Shown here: positions 31,886 through 40,716 of the stretch, piece after piece
Layout: every line of letters begins with the position of its first letter
How positions within the stretch are numbered: position 1 is the first letter of the stretch
Assembly (NCBI RefSeq): GCF_020410765.1
Contig: NZ_CP084541.1
Coordinates: 6,564,001 to 6,628,000 of the forward strand
Source of the DNA: Streptomyces marincola
GTDB taxonomy: Bacteria; Actinomycetota; Actinomycetes; Streptomycetales; Streptomycetaceae
Length of the DNA stretch: 64,000 nt
Reading direction: 5' to 3'
Translations under genes and position numbers: made by a program
Notes under the pieces: model-generated
Seen by the model: only the letters and a program-made list of their open reading frames with translations
Database searches by the model: none
What the model was told of the DNA's origin: nothing

Positions 31886-32935
31886 TCACGGGGCCGTTGG
31901 GGCGCTGGTGCTGCCGCGGACGACGAGCTCGGTGGTGAGTTCCACACGTTTCTGAGCGAGGGGATTGCCCTGGGCCACGGTGATGGCCATGGTCGCGGCC
32001 GTGGCCGCCATCTCGGTGAGCGGCTGGCGGACCGTGGTCAGCGGCGGGGTGAGCCAGCTGGAGGGGAAGAGGTCGTCGAAGCCGACGACACTGAGGTCGT
32101 CCGGAACGCGCAGGCCCGCCTCGGCCGCCGCCCGGTACACGCCGAGAGCGGTGCCGTCGTTGCACGCGACGACGGCGGTGGGCGGGTCGGGCAGGCGCAG
32201 CAGGTCGCGCGTGTGGGCCAGGCCGGTCTCGGCGTAGAAGTCGCCGACGCGGACGAGGGCGTCGTCCACCGGGGCCCCGTGCATGTCCAGGGCGGCGCGG
32301 TAGCCGTCGAGGCGGGCGCGGCTGGCGAGGGAATGAGGCGGTCCTGTGATGGCGGCGATGCGCCGATGCCCCAGGTCGAGCAGGTGGCGGGTGGCGGACA
32401 TCCCACCGCTCCAATTGCTGGCGCCGACCACCGGGCAATCCTGTGTGGAGTCCTGGACGGGGTCGAGCAGCACCAACGGGATGTCCCGCGTGTGCAGCTG
32501 GGTGACCTGCGCGTCGGTCAGCGCGGAGAACACCGCGATGACACCGGTGGGACGGCGGGCCAGCACGCTTTCGATCCAGCTCTGCCGCGGGCTCTGCGGG
32601 CCCGGTTCGGCCACCGCCACGGCCACGGCGAGCGAGTGCTCCCAGGCGACGCGCTGGACACCCTTGACGATCTCGGCCGGATAGGGGCCGGCGAGTTCGT
32701 GGAAGATCAACTCCAGCATGGGTGCCGGTCCCGAAGCCTTCTTCTGGCGCCGGTATCCGTGGCGTCGGATGAGCGCCTCCACGATCTCACGGGTCTCGGC
32801 GGCGACCTCGGCCCGGCCGTTGACCACCTTGGACACCGTCGCGATCGAGACGCCGGCACGTTCGGCGAGCTGCGCGGTCGTCAATGGCCTGGTAGGCGCG
32901 CCGTCAGCAGGGGCATTGGTGTCGGCGGAGGTCAC
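31886..32935 (-). CDS. LacI-family transcriptional regulator of the sugar importer
   Basis: A 349-residue LacI/GalR repressor. The DNA-binding head (TTAQLAERAGVSIATVSKVV) is at residues 19-38, the hinge follows, and the sugar-binding domain shows VIAVFSALT, LLDLGHRRIAAITGPP and LSVVGFDDLFPSSWLTPPLT. It sits upstream of, and on the same strand as, the binding protein and permease genes, so it probably regulates sugar uptake. The operator is not firmly identified. It is clearly distinct from the CebR-like repressor at 20055. Confidence 0.9.
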   Translation of the reverse strand: MTSADTNAPADGAPTRPLTTAQLAERAGVSIATVSKVVNGRAEVAAETREIVEALIRRHGYRRQKKASGPAPMLELIFHELAGPYPAEIVKGVQRVAWEHSLAVAVAVAEPGPQSPRQSWIESVLARRPTGVIAVFSALTDAQVTQLHTRDIPLVLLDPVQDSTQDCPVVGASNWSGGMSATRHLLDLGHRRIAAITGPPHSLASRARLDGYRAALDMHGAPVDDALVRVGDFYAETGLAHTRDLLRLPDPPTAVVACNDGTALGVYRAAAEAGLRVPDDLSVVGFDDLFPSSWLTPPLTTVRQPLTEMAATAATMAITVAQGNPLAQKRVELTTELVVRGSTSAPTAP

Positions 32936-33534
32936 CCGGTCAGTCTACGCCCCGCTCCGATCGTTTCGACGGCACGCGCACCTCGCCAGGAACGCTCGAA
33001 GCACCCGACGAGTCCACGCCTCGATCCGGGTCCGGTCGGCGGCCCTTCACCGGCGCCGTCCCGGCGGCGGCCAGTGGCGGCGCGGTCGCCGGCCGACCCG
33101 TCTTCGGCATGCTGCCCGTCACTTCCGAGCGCTCCGTGAGCTACCCGGCTCGGGTGCACCGCCCTTCCGCGGCCCCGCCGCCACCGGCCCCTGTCCGGGC
33201 GGGCGGCGCGGGAGGGAGGCGGGCAGCGCCCGGCGGGAACGCTGATTTGCCGGGCAGATGCCGTTCGCCGGACGCTTCCGTCATCCGGGTTGATATTCTG
33301 CTCATTCCGGGTTTTCCAGTGGGTGGGCCGGCGGAAAGCGGGGCGAGGTGCCGAGGGTGCGGTGGCGGGCGCGAGAGGGCGGCTGGTGCGGGGCTCGACA
33401 ACGGCCGGTCTGCCACCGGCGACCCGAGTGATCTCCGTCGCGGTGTCCCGTAACGTGTGTGCCCAGCGGAGGGCGGGTACGGAGTACGTTCCTGTCCGGC
33501 GTGCCGATTCTTGTGAGATGGGGGCGGATGGCCT
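32936..33534. other. Intergenic of 600 bases between divergent genes
   Basis: No coding frame with family resemblance was found. The stretch 33288-33320 is relatively AT-rich for this genome and may hold the promoter of the phosphatase operon that starts at 33535. Confidence 0.4.
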
Positions 33535-35019
33535 GTGTCCGAGCGGGTGGGAAAGGCCCCGCCGGTGCCCCGGCGGCAGCCTCGCCCGGTGACTGCGGGC
33601 GAACAGGAGGCGGCACGGCTGGCGGCCGTGCGGCGGTACAACGTCCTCGACACCCCGCCGGACGGAGCGTTCGACCGGATAGCGGCCTTGGCGGCCCGGG
33701 TGTTCGACGTGCCGGTGGCCGCCGTGACGATCGTGGACGTCGACCGCATCTGGTTCAAGGCGGCGCACGGCCTCGACGGCGTGCGGGAGATCGGACGCGA
33801 GCCCGGCCTGTGCGCGTCAGCGGTGCACCAGGACGGCGCGCTGGTGATCCCGGACACGCTCCTCGACGCCGTCGCGCGCGGCAATCCGTTGGTCGCCGGG
33901 CCCATGGGCATCCGCTTCTACGCGGCCGCGCCGCTGGTCACGAGTGAGGGCCACAGGCTGGGCACGGTGAACATCTGCGATACGAAGCCGCGCTCGATCT
34001 CCTCCGAGGACGTCGGGCTGCTGTCCGAACTCGCCGGCATCGTCATGGACGAGTTGGAGCTCCGGCTCTCGGCGCTGCAAGCGGTCCGGCACGAGCGGGA
34101 ACGCGCCGCCGCGCAGCGACAGTTGGCGGAGGCGGAACGGGCGGGGAGGCTGCGCGCGGAGAAGGACGCCGAGTCCATCGCGGCCTTCGCCTCGACCCTG
34201 CAACGCGCGTTGCTACCGCCTACTCTGCCGACCGTGCCGGGCCTCGAACTCGCCTGCCACTACCACACGGCCTCGGCCCACAACGTCGGCGGGGACTTCT
34301 ACGACGTCTTCCCCCTGCCGGACGAAAGGTGGGCGTTCTTCCTCGGGGACGTCTGCGGGAAAGGACCGGAGGCCGCCGCGTTGACCTCGCTTGTCCGGCA
34401 CACCTTGCGCGTCGCGGCACAGCACACCGGTGACCCTGTCGCCGTTCTCGAGGTGCTCAACACGGCGCTCCTTGAGAACGTGACGGCTGGAAGCCGCTTC
34501 TGCACGGCCGTCTTCGGCACCCTTGCCGCTGAGCCGCGAGGCGGCTTCCTGGTGCGGCTCGCCACCGGCGGCCACCCCCCGGCCTACCACCTGCGTCCCG
34601 CCGCGCCGGGCACGGGCACCACCACACGGGTCGAGGCGGTACGGCCGCAGGACGGCATGCTCGTCGGCGCGTTCCCGCAAGCCCACTTCGCGGAGACCGA
34701 CCTGCGGCTGGCCCCGGGCGAGACGCTGCTGCTGTACACCGATGGCCTGCCCGAGCTCCGTACCGGCCCCGACACCTGGCTGGGCTGGGACGGACTTCAG
34801 GAGTTCCTCGCCGTTCGGCCGGCAGCCGGAGCCACCCAGCTCGTCAGGGAGACCATCGACCTGCTGGACACCCGAACGATCGAAGGGGCCGAGGACGATG
34901 TCGCCCTGCTGGCGATGTCCGTGCCGAGCACCTCGCACGACCACGGCCGCGTGGGGCCGCCAAGCTCGGATGCAACGGCCGTGGCCGCATCGACACACGC
35001 CAGGAGTGATGAACCGTGA
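33535..35019 (+). CDS. GAF-SpoIIE (PP2C) phosphatase
   Basis: A 494-residue RsbU-like serine phosphatase. An N-terminal GAF domain spans about residues 30-185 (RYNVLDTPPDGAFDRIAALA, VTIVDVDRIWFKAAHG). It is followed by a short coiled coil (190-220) and a PP2C domain (about 235-470) with NVGGDFYDVF, FLGDVCGKGPEAA and EDDVALLAM metal-ligand motifs. The GTG start at 33535 is the first plausible one. Its stop overlaps the start of a STAS gene by four bases, the usual phosphatase-antagonist pairing in partner-switching control of sigma factors. It would act on the phosphorylated serine of that STAS protein. Confidence 0.92.
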   Translation: MSERVGKAPPVPRRQPRPVTAGEQEAARLAAVRRYNVLDTPPDGAFDRIAALAARVFDVPVAAVTIVDVDRIWFKAAHGLDGVREIGREPGLCASAVHQDGALVIPDTLLDAVARGNPLVAGPMGIRFYAAAPLVTSEGHRLGTVNICDTKPRSISSEDVGLLSELAGIVMDELELRLSALQAVRHERERAAAQRQLAEAERAGRLRAEKDAESIAAFASTLQRALLPPTLPTVPGLELACHYHTASAHNVGGDFYDVFPLPDERWAFFLGDVCGKGPEAAALTSLVRHTLRVAAQHTGDPVAVLEVLNTALLENVTAGSRFCTAVFGTLAAEPRGGFLVRLATGGHPPAYHLRPAAPGTGTTTRVEAVRPQDGMLVGAFPQAHFAETDLRLAPGETLLLYTDGLPELRTGPDTWLGWDGLQEFLAVRPAAGATQLVRETIDLLDTRTIEGAEDDVALLAMSVPSTSHDHGRVGPPSSDATAVAASTHARSDEP

Positions 35020-35378
35020 ATTCCACCGAAGTGCTCGTCCGAAGGACTCACGGCGCGGTGACCGAGGCCGCCGTCACCGGGGACATCGACCTCCACACCG
35101 CTCCGGACGTCCGGCGGGCCGCGCTCGACCTCGTCGAGCAGGGGCACCAGTTGCTCATCCTGGACCTGTCCGAGGTGCAGTTCTGCGACTCGGCTGGACT
35201 GAGCACCCTGATCGTCATCTGGCACGCCGCGCGGGACGCCGGTGGGCGCCTCAGCCTGGTCGGTGTCCCCGAGACACTGATGGGCGTGCTCTCGTTGACC
35301 GGGGTCGACACCATCATGGCCATCCACCCGACCGTCCAGGCGGCACTCGCCGACATCCCCGGCGCCGGTACCCCGTGA
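35016..35378 (+). CDS. STAS anti-sigma-factor antagonist
   Basis: A 120-residue STAS-domain protein of the RsbV/SpoIIAA type. The phosphorylation site sequence is FCDSAGLSTL with the serine near residue 60, and GDIDLHTAPDVR is the family N-terminal block. When dephosphorylated it would bind an anti-sigma kinase and free a sigma factor. The GTG start overlaps the phosphatase stop (GTGA), which couples production of the antagonist to its activating phosphatase. Confidence 0.93.
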   Translation: MNSTEVLVRRTHGAVTEAAVTGDIDLHTAPDVRRAALDLVEQGHQLLILDLSEVQFCDSAGLSTLIVIWHAARDAGGRLSLVGVPETLMGVLSLTGVDTIMAIHPTVQAALADIPGAGTP

Positions 35379-35427
35379 GGCCGGAGCGACGGGACACGCC
35401 GCTACCGGGGCGCGGTGCCGGCGCGCT

Positions 35428-35790
35428 TCACCGCCGCAAGTGATCCATGGCGTGCTCGAGCGTCGGGTGCAGCGGTATGACCCGGTCGATCCCCGTGACC
35501 CGGAATACGCGCTCCTGAGCGGGCCGGGCCCCGGCGACGCGCAAGGCCGAGCCCGCGTTCACCGCCTCGTGGTAAGCGGTGATCAGCACAGTGAGCCCGG
35601 TGGAGTCGCAGTACTCCAGACCCGACAGGTCCACGACCACGCTCGGCGTCGTGTCGAACGGCACCGCCGCGAACACCTCACGAAGCCGGTGGGCGGTGTG
35701 GTGGTCCAAAGCCCCCGCCACGTGCAGCAGGAGCGGCCCACCGGGATCGGGCCGCTGGGTGATGGCCAGACCGCACTCCGTTTCGCTCAC
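35428..35790 (-). CDS. STAS anti-sigma-factor antagonist
   Basis: A second 120-residue RsbV-like STAS protein on the opposite strand, with YCDSTGLTVLITAY carrying the candidate phosphoserine (near residue 64) and VAGALDHHTAHRLREVF near the start. It is convergent with the STAS gene at 35016 and divergent from the 1385-residue hybrid protein at 35995, from which it is separated by about 200 bp. It could be the substrate of that protein's phosphatase or kinase-like domain. Sequence similarity to the other two STAS proteins is moderate, so partners need not be shared. Confidence 0.92.
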   Translation of the reverse strand: MSETECGLAITQRPDPGGPLLLHVAGALDHHTAHRLREVFAAVPFDTTPSVVVDLSGLEYCDSTGLTVLITAYHEAVNAGSALRVAGARPAQERVFRVTGIDRVIPLHPTLEHAMDHLRR

Positions 35791-35994
35791 TGGTCGTCTC
35801 CTGCGCGCTGGTTGGGCACCCGGTCATCTGGCTTATGCTACGGAGTCGCCTCACGTCGCCGGTGAGCAGCACGGGCCCCGCGGGCAGCAGGAGCGGCCCG
35901 GCCGGGGCGCGGTGAGAAAGAGCGCCTTCCGCGTGCCGCGACACCCCGGTGCGGAAGGTGTTGGCGGTAAAGGCAAGCGGACAGGAGGGGGCGC

Positions 35995-38900
35995 GTGGTG
36001 CGCTCGGAAGACACCGAGCACGAGGTGCCGGTGGTGGCCGGCGCCGAGGTGTTCGCCGCCGACCACGAGGTCGGCAGGGACCTTGTCGCCGTGGACTGGG
36101 CCGAGACCCCCTTGGGACCGCCGGAGACCTGGCCGCAGAGCCTGCGCACCGCGGTGAGCATCCTGCTCTCCTCGCGGTTCCCGATGTGGATGGCCTGGGG
36201 GCCGCGGCTGACGTTCTTCTGCAACGCCGCCTACCGCCGCGACACGCTGGGCCGCAAGTACCCCTGGGCGCTGGGCCGCCCCGCCAGCGAGGTGTGGGCA
36301 GAGATCTGGGACGACATCGGCCCCCGCATCGACACCGTCCTCACCAGCGGGCAAGCGACCTGGGACGAGGCGCTGCTGCTGTTCGTGGAACGTTCCGGCT
36401 ACACCGAGGAGAGCTACCACACCTTCTCCTACAGCCCGTTGCGCGACGACGACGGCGCCGTGGTCGGCATGCTGTGCGTGGTCAGCGAGGACACCGAGCG
36501 GATCATCGGCGAGCGCCGGATGGCGACCCTGCGCGACCTGGGCTCCGACCCCAGCGTCATTCGCACCGAGCAGGAGGTGCTGGACTTCGCCTGCCAGCAA
36601 CTCGCCGCCAACCCGCGGGACTTCCCGTTCACCCTCACCTACCTGTACGACGACGACAGTACGGCCCGGCTCGTGCGCACCACCGGCCTGCCCGCAGGCC
36701 ACCCGGCCGCCGTGCACGCCGCACACCTCGACGACCCGACCGCCCTATGGCCCGCCGCGGACCTGGCCTGCGGCGAATCCGCGCTGATCGACCTGCGAGG
36801 CGCCCCGTTCGTCGACCTCCCGACCGGAAGCTGGGACCAACCACCCACCCGGGCACTGGTCGTCCCCCTGCAACAGGGCAACGCGCCCTTCGGCTTCCTG
36901 GTGGCCGCCCTCAACCGGTACCGAGCCCTCGACGACGGCTACCGCGGGTTCGTCGAACTGGTCGCCGGCCACCTCGCCTCGGGCGTCGGCAGCGCCCGCA
37001 GCTACCAGACCCAGCAGCAGCGGGCAGAAGAACTCGCAGAGCTCGACCGGGCCAAGACCACGTTCTTCTCCAACATCAGTCACGAGTTCCGCACTCCCCT
37101 CACGCTGATCATGGGCCCCGTCCAAGAGCTTCGGAACCGGCTGGCGGACGACGCGAGGGCACGGCAGGAACTGGACATCATCCACCGCAACGGGCTGCGC
37201 CTGAGCAAGCTCGTCAACACCCTGCTCGACTTCTCCCGCATCGAGGCGGGCCGGATGCGCGCCAGCTATGCCCCCGTCGACCTCGGGATGGTCACCGGGG
37301 AGCTGGCCAGTGTGTTCCGCTCCGCCATCGACAAGGCCGGCCTCGCCTTCCACGTCGACTGCGCCCCGATGCGGCAGCCGGTCCACATCGATCGGGACAT
37401 GTGGGAGAAGGTGATCCTCAACCTGCTCAGCAACGCGTTGAAGTTCACCTTCGACGGCTTCATCGCCGTCTCCGTGCGCGAGGAGGACCAGCACGCGGTC
37501 GTGACCGTCACGGACACCGGAATCGGAGTACCGGAGACGGAGCTGCCCCGGCTGTTCGAACGCTTCCACCGCATCGAGAACGTCCGTTCCCGTTCGAACG
37601 AGGGCAGCGGCATCGGACTGGCGCTCGTCCAGGAGCTCGTCGGACTGCACGGGGGCACCATCACCGCCCGATCCACGGAGGGCGAGGGCACCTCGTTCAG
37701 CATCCGGCTGCCCTTCGGCACCGCCCACCTGCCCGCCGACTCCCTCCGCCCCGCCACCGCGCCCCCCGCGGCCTTCGCCACGGCAGACCCCTACCTCCAG
37801 GAAGCGCTGCGCTGGCTGCCCTCCGACTCAGCGACGGACGCCCAGCCGCGAGAAATCACCGACGACAAGGCACCCGCCCGCACCCCCGGCTCGGTGACCC
37901 CCGCACGCGTGCTCGTCGCCGACGACAACGCCGACATGCGGGAGTACCTCACCCGCCTGCTGAGCGGTGCGGGCTACCAGGTGCACGCGGTCACCGACGG
38001 CCGGCAGGCACTCGAAGCCATCCGGCAGGACCCCCCCGACCTGGTCGTCAGCGACGTCATGATGCCCCGCCTCGACGGCCTCCAACTCGTCGCCTCCCTG
38101 CGCGCCGACGCCCGCACCGCCTCGCTGCCCGTGCTGCTCCTGTCGGCCCGGGCCGGCCAGGAGGCATCCATCGAAGGCCTCCAGGCCGGCGCCGACGACT
38201 ACCTGGTCAAACCATTCGCCGCCGCCGAACTCCTCGCCCGCGTCGAGGCCAACGTCAAACTGGCCCGCCTGCGCACCCACCACGCACGCTGGCGCACCGC
38301 GCTCGTGGACTCCCTCCAGGAAGCCTTCTTCGTCTGTGACGAGCAGGGCGCCGTCATCGAGATCAACGCCGCCTTCACCGAAATACTCGGCTACGGCCCC
38401 GAAGCCCTGCCCTACCAGCCGGTCCACCCCTGGTGGCCGGACGCCGAGACGGACCCCGAAGCCCATCGGCAGGTCGGCGAGGCGTTCAACCAGCTCCTGG
38501 ACGTCCCACAGGGCTCGTACAGCATTCCCGTCACCCACCGGGACGGACGCAGGCTCTGGGTGACCGCGAGTTTCGCGCACGCCCAGGACCCGGAAACGGG
38601 GCGCCGCGTCACCGTCGGCACCTTCCGCGACGTCACCGCCGAGCACTACGCGATCCAGCGTGAGAGCGCCCTGGCCGCCCTCAGCACGACCCTGTCGCGG
38701 GCGGCGAGCCTACCCGACGCGCTGCGCGGCGGCCTGTACGAGCTGCGAAGCCTCTGGCGGGCCAAGAACGCACTGGCCGCCGTCTTCAGCGACGGTGACG
38801 AACCGCACCTGACGACCGCCGACGGCGCGTCCTGGCACGAACTGCCCGAGGCCCACCGGCGGGTGCTCACCGAGACCCGCCTGCGTCCCCTGCTGACCCC

Positions 38901-40152
38901 CGTGCACGACCGCACAGGAGCCGGCATCGTCATCGAGCACCCCAGCGGGCCGATGGTCCTGTGGCTCGACCTGGGGGAGCACCGGCCCTTCACCGAGCAG
39001 GACCAGCTCCTGCTCTCCCTGCTGGCCGGTCACCTGGCGCAAGGTCTGACCCGTGCGCACCAAATCGACCAGCAGCGGGAAACCGCCATCGCACTCCAGC
39101 GCGCCATCCTCGGCCCGTCCAACCTCCCCGACGGCTTCGCCGTCCGCTACGAGCCCGCCACCCAGCCGCTCGAAGTCGGCGGTGACTGGTACGACACGAT
39201 CACCCTGCCCGACGGCCGCATCGGCATCGTTGTCGGCGACTGCGTCGGCCGCGGCCTGGAAGCCGCCTCCGTCATGGGGCAGTTGCGCAGCGCCTGCCGC
39301 GCCCTGCTCCTACAGGACGCCAGCCCCGCCCAAGTGCTCATGGCCCTCGACCACTTCGCGGCGACCATCCCCGGGGCCCCGTGCACCACGGTCTTCTGCG
39401 GCGTGCTCACCCCGGACACCGGCCACCTGACATACTCAAGCGCCGGCCACCCACCGGGCATTCTCACTCACCCCGACGGCACCACTCAACTGCTTGAGGA
39501 GGGACGCTCCATCCCCCTCGCGGTGCGCCCCGGACGAACGCGCCCGGAAGCCGAGTGCGTCATGCCCGCGCGTGGCACCCTGCTGCTGTACACCGACGGC
39601 CTGGTCGAACGCCGCCGGCGACCGCTGATGGCGGGCATCGGCCAGGCCAGTGAGGCCGTCCAGCAAGGACGCGACGTCGCTGTGGACGATCTGGCCACCC
39701 AGGTCATGAGCCGGCTGGCCCCCGCCGATGGCTACGACGACGATGTCGCGCTGCTCCTCTACCGCCACCCGGCGCCCCTGGACATGTCCTTCCCCGCCGA
39801 GTCCTCCCACCTCGCACCGGTCCGCAAGGCGCTCCGCAGCTGGCTGGACCAGTGCGATCTGCCCCCGCACACGGTCCAGAACGTCCTGGTCGCGGCGGGC
39901 GAGGCGTGCGCGAACGCCATCGAGCACGGACACCGGGACGCGCCGGGCGACCTCGTGCGCCTGCGCGCCGAGGCGTTCGTGCACGACCTGCGCCTCACCA
40001 TCACCGACACCGGCCGGTGGAAGCCCCCGCAGCCCGAGCTGAACGCCCACCGCGGCCGTGGCGTCACGCTGATGCGTTCTTTGATGCAGCAGGTCACCAT
40101 CACCCCCGGTTCCGCCGGCACCATCGTCGACATGCACACGAGGATCGCCTGA
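35995..40152 (+). CDS. Multidomain hybrid: PAS-GAF-histidine kinase-receiver-PAS-GAF-SpoIIE phosphatase-HATPase
   Basis: A 1385-residue cytoplasmic signalling protein joining a two-component and a partner-switching system. In order: PAS-like sensor (about 30-165), GAF (190-345), HisKA with His363 in FFSNISHEFRTPL, HATPase (460-580, NLLSNALKF and GSGIGLALVQEL), and receiver (638-755) with phospho-acceptor Asp687 in VVSDVMMPRLDG. These are followed by PAS (770-890), GAF (905-1030), PP2C phosphatase (1045-1250, EVGGDWYDTI and VVGDCVGRG) and a C-terminal RsbW-like HATPase (1262-1383, VAAGEACANAIEHGH). No membrane segments are seen. The start is a GTG. Its stop shares a base with the next STAS start (TGATG), so that STAS protein is the likely substrate. 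Confidence 0.92.
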   Translation: MVRSEDTEHEVPVVAGAEVFAADHEVGRDLVAVDWAETPLGPPETWPQSLRTAVSILLSSRFPMWMAWGPRLTFFCNAAYRRDTLGRKYPWALGRPASEVWAEIWDDIGPRIDTVLTSGQATWDEALLLFVERSGYTEESYHTFSYSPLRDDDGAVVGMLCVVSEDTERIIGERRMATLRDLGSDPSVIRTEQEVLDFACQQLAANPRDFPFTLTYLYDDDSTARLVRTTGLPAGHPAAVHAAHLDDPTALWPAADLACGESALIDLRGAPFVDLPTGSWDQPPTRALVVPLQQGNAPFGFLVAALNRYRALDDGYRGFVELVAGHLASGVGSARSYQTQQQRAEELAELDRAKTTFFSNISHEFRTPLTLIMGPVQELRNRLADDARARQELDIIHRNGLRLSKLVNTLLDFSRIEAGRMRASYAPVDLGMVTGELASVFRSAIDKAGLAFHVDCAPMRQPVHIDRDMWEKVILNLLSNALKFTFDGFIAVSVREEDQHAVVTVTDTGIGVPETELPRLFERFHRIENVRSRSNEGSGIGLALVQELVGLHGGTITARSTEGEGTSFSIRLPFGTAHLPADSLRPATAPPAAFATADPYLQEALRWLPSDSATDAQPREITDDKAPARTPGSVTPARVLVADDNADMREYLTRLLSGAGYQVHAVTDGRQALEAIRQDPPDLVVSDVMMPRLDGLQLVASLRADARTASLPVLLLSARAGQEASIEGLQAGADDYLVKPFAAAELLARVEANVKLARLRTHHARWRTALVDSLQEAFFVCDEQGAVIEINAAFTEILGYGPEALPYQPVHPWWPDAETDPEAHRQVGEAFNQLLDVPQGSYSIPVTHRDGRRLWVTASFAHAQDPETGRRVTVGTFRDVTAEHYAIQRESALAALSTTLSRAASLPDALRGGLYELRSLWRAKNALAAVFSDGDEPHLTTADGASWHELPEAHRRVLTETRLRPLLTPVHDRTGAGIVIEHPSGPMVLWLDLGEHRPFTEQDQLLLSLLAGHLAQGLTRAHQIDQQRETAIALQRAILGPSNLPDGFAVRYEPATQPLEVGGDWYDTITLPDGRIGIVVGDCVGRGLEAASVMGQLRSACRALLLQDASPAQVLMALDHFAATIPGAPCTTVFCGVLTPDTGHLTYSSAGHPPGILTHPDGTTQLLEEGRSIPLAVRPGRTRPEAECVMPARGTLLLYTDGLVERRRRPLMAGIGQASEAVQQGRDVAVDDLATQVMSRLAPADGYDDDVALLLYRHPAPLDMSFPAESSHLAPVRKALRSWLDQCDLPPHTVQNVLVAAGEACANAIEHGHRDAPGDLVRLRAEAFVHDLRLTITDTGRWKPPQPELNAHRGRGVTLMRSLMQQVTITPGSAGTIVDMHTRIA

Positions 40153-40478
40153 TGACCACCCCGCTCACCCTCACCCCCGGCCGGCGTCCCGACGGCACCC
40201 ATCACCTCGCCGTCACCGGTGAGATCGACATGAGCAACGCCGGCCTCCTCACCGCTGCCTTGGAAGAGACCACGGGGCCGTTGGTACTGGATCTGACGGC
40301 CGTCGAGTACCTCGACAGCGCCGGGCTGAGCGTGCTGTTCGCCCATGCCGACCGCATGGAAGTGGTCGCGACCCCCTTGCTGGGACCGGTACTGACCGTC
40401 TCCGGGCTGGTCGACCTGGTCACCGTCCACGGTCTCGACGCGGGGGAGCCTCCGCTCCCGCGCGCACCGGAGGCGTGA
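40152..40478 (+). CDS. STAS anti-sigma-factor antagonist coupled to the hybrid protein
   Basis: A 108-residue STAS protein with VTGEIDMSNAG and the phosphorylation-site block YLDSAGLSVLFAHAD (serine near residue 58). The ATG overlaps the stop of the 1385-residue hybrid protein by one base, a tight coupling. It is the expected substrate of the hybrid's PP2C and RsbW-like domains. About 240 bases of non-coding DNA follow before the next phosphatase gene. Confidence 0.92.
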   Translation: MTTPLTLTPGRRPDGTHHLAVTGEIDMSNAGLLTAALEETTGPLVLDLTAVEYLDSAGLSVLFAHADRMEVVATPLLGPVLTVSGLVDLVTVHGLDAGEPPLPRAPEA

Positions 40479-40716
40479 ATGCGGCGGGGTAACCGCAGAC
40501 CCGCCGAAAGGCCGCCGAATGGTTCGCCCGTCGGGGCCCGGTCCGGTTACCGTTGTCCGCCGGCCACCGCCGAGCCCTCCCGTCGGATCGTTCGGGCATC
40601 CCCGTCGGGGTGCGGCAGGCTGCCGTTGTGTTCTCCCCTCCACTCGGGGAGTGGAAAGGAGTGCGCGGGACTTTGAGGGGTGTGGGTGCCGTCGTTCGTG
40701 AGCGTAGGGAGTCGTC

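Noticed and set aside
31668..31955. Short plus-strand frame reading ADQLASRFGWTGENFDRALP
   Set aside because: No family recognised, and it runs into the antisense of the LacI gene.
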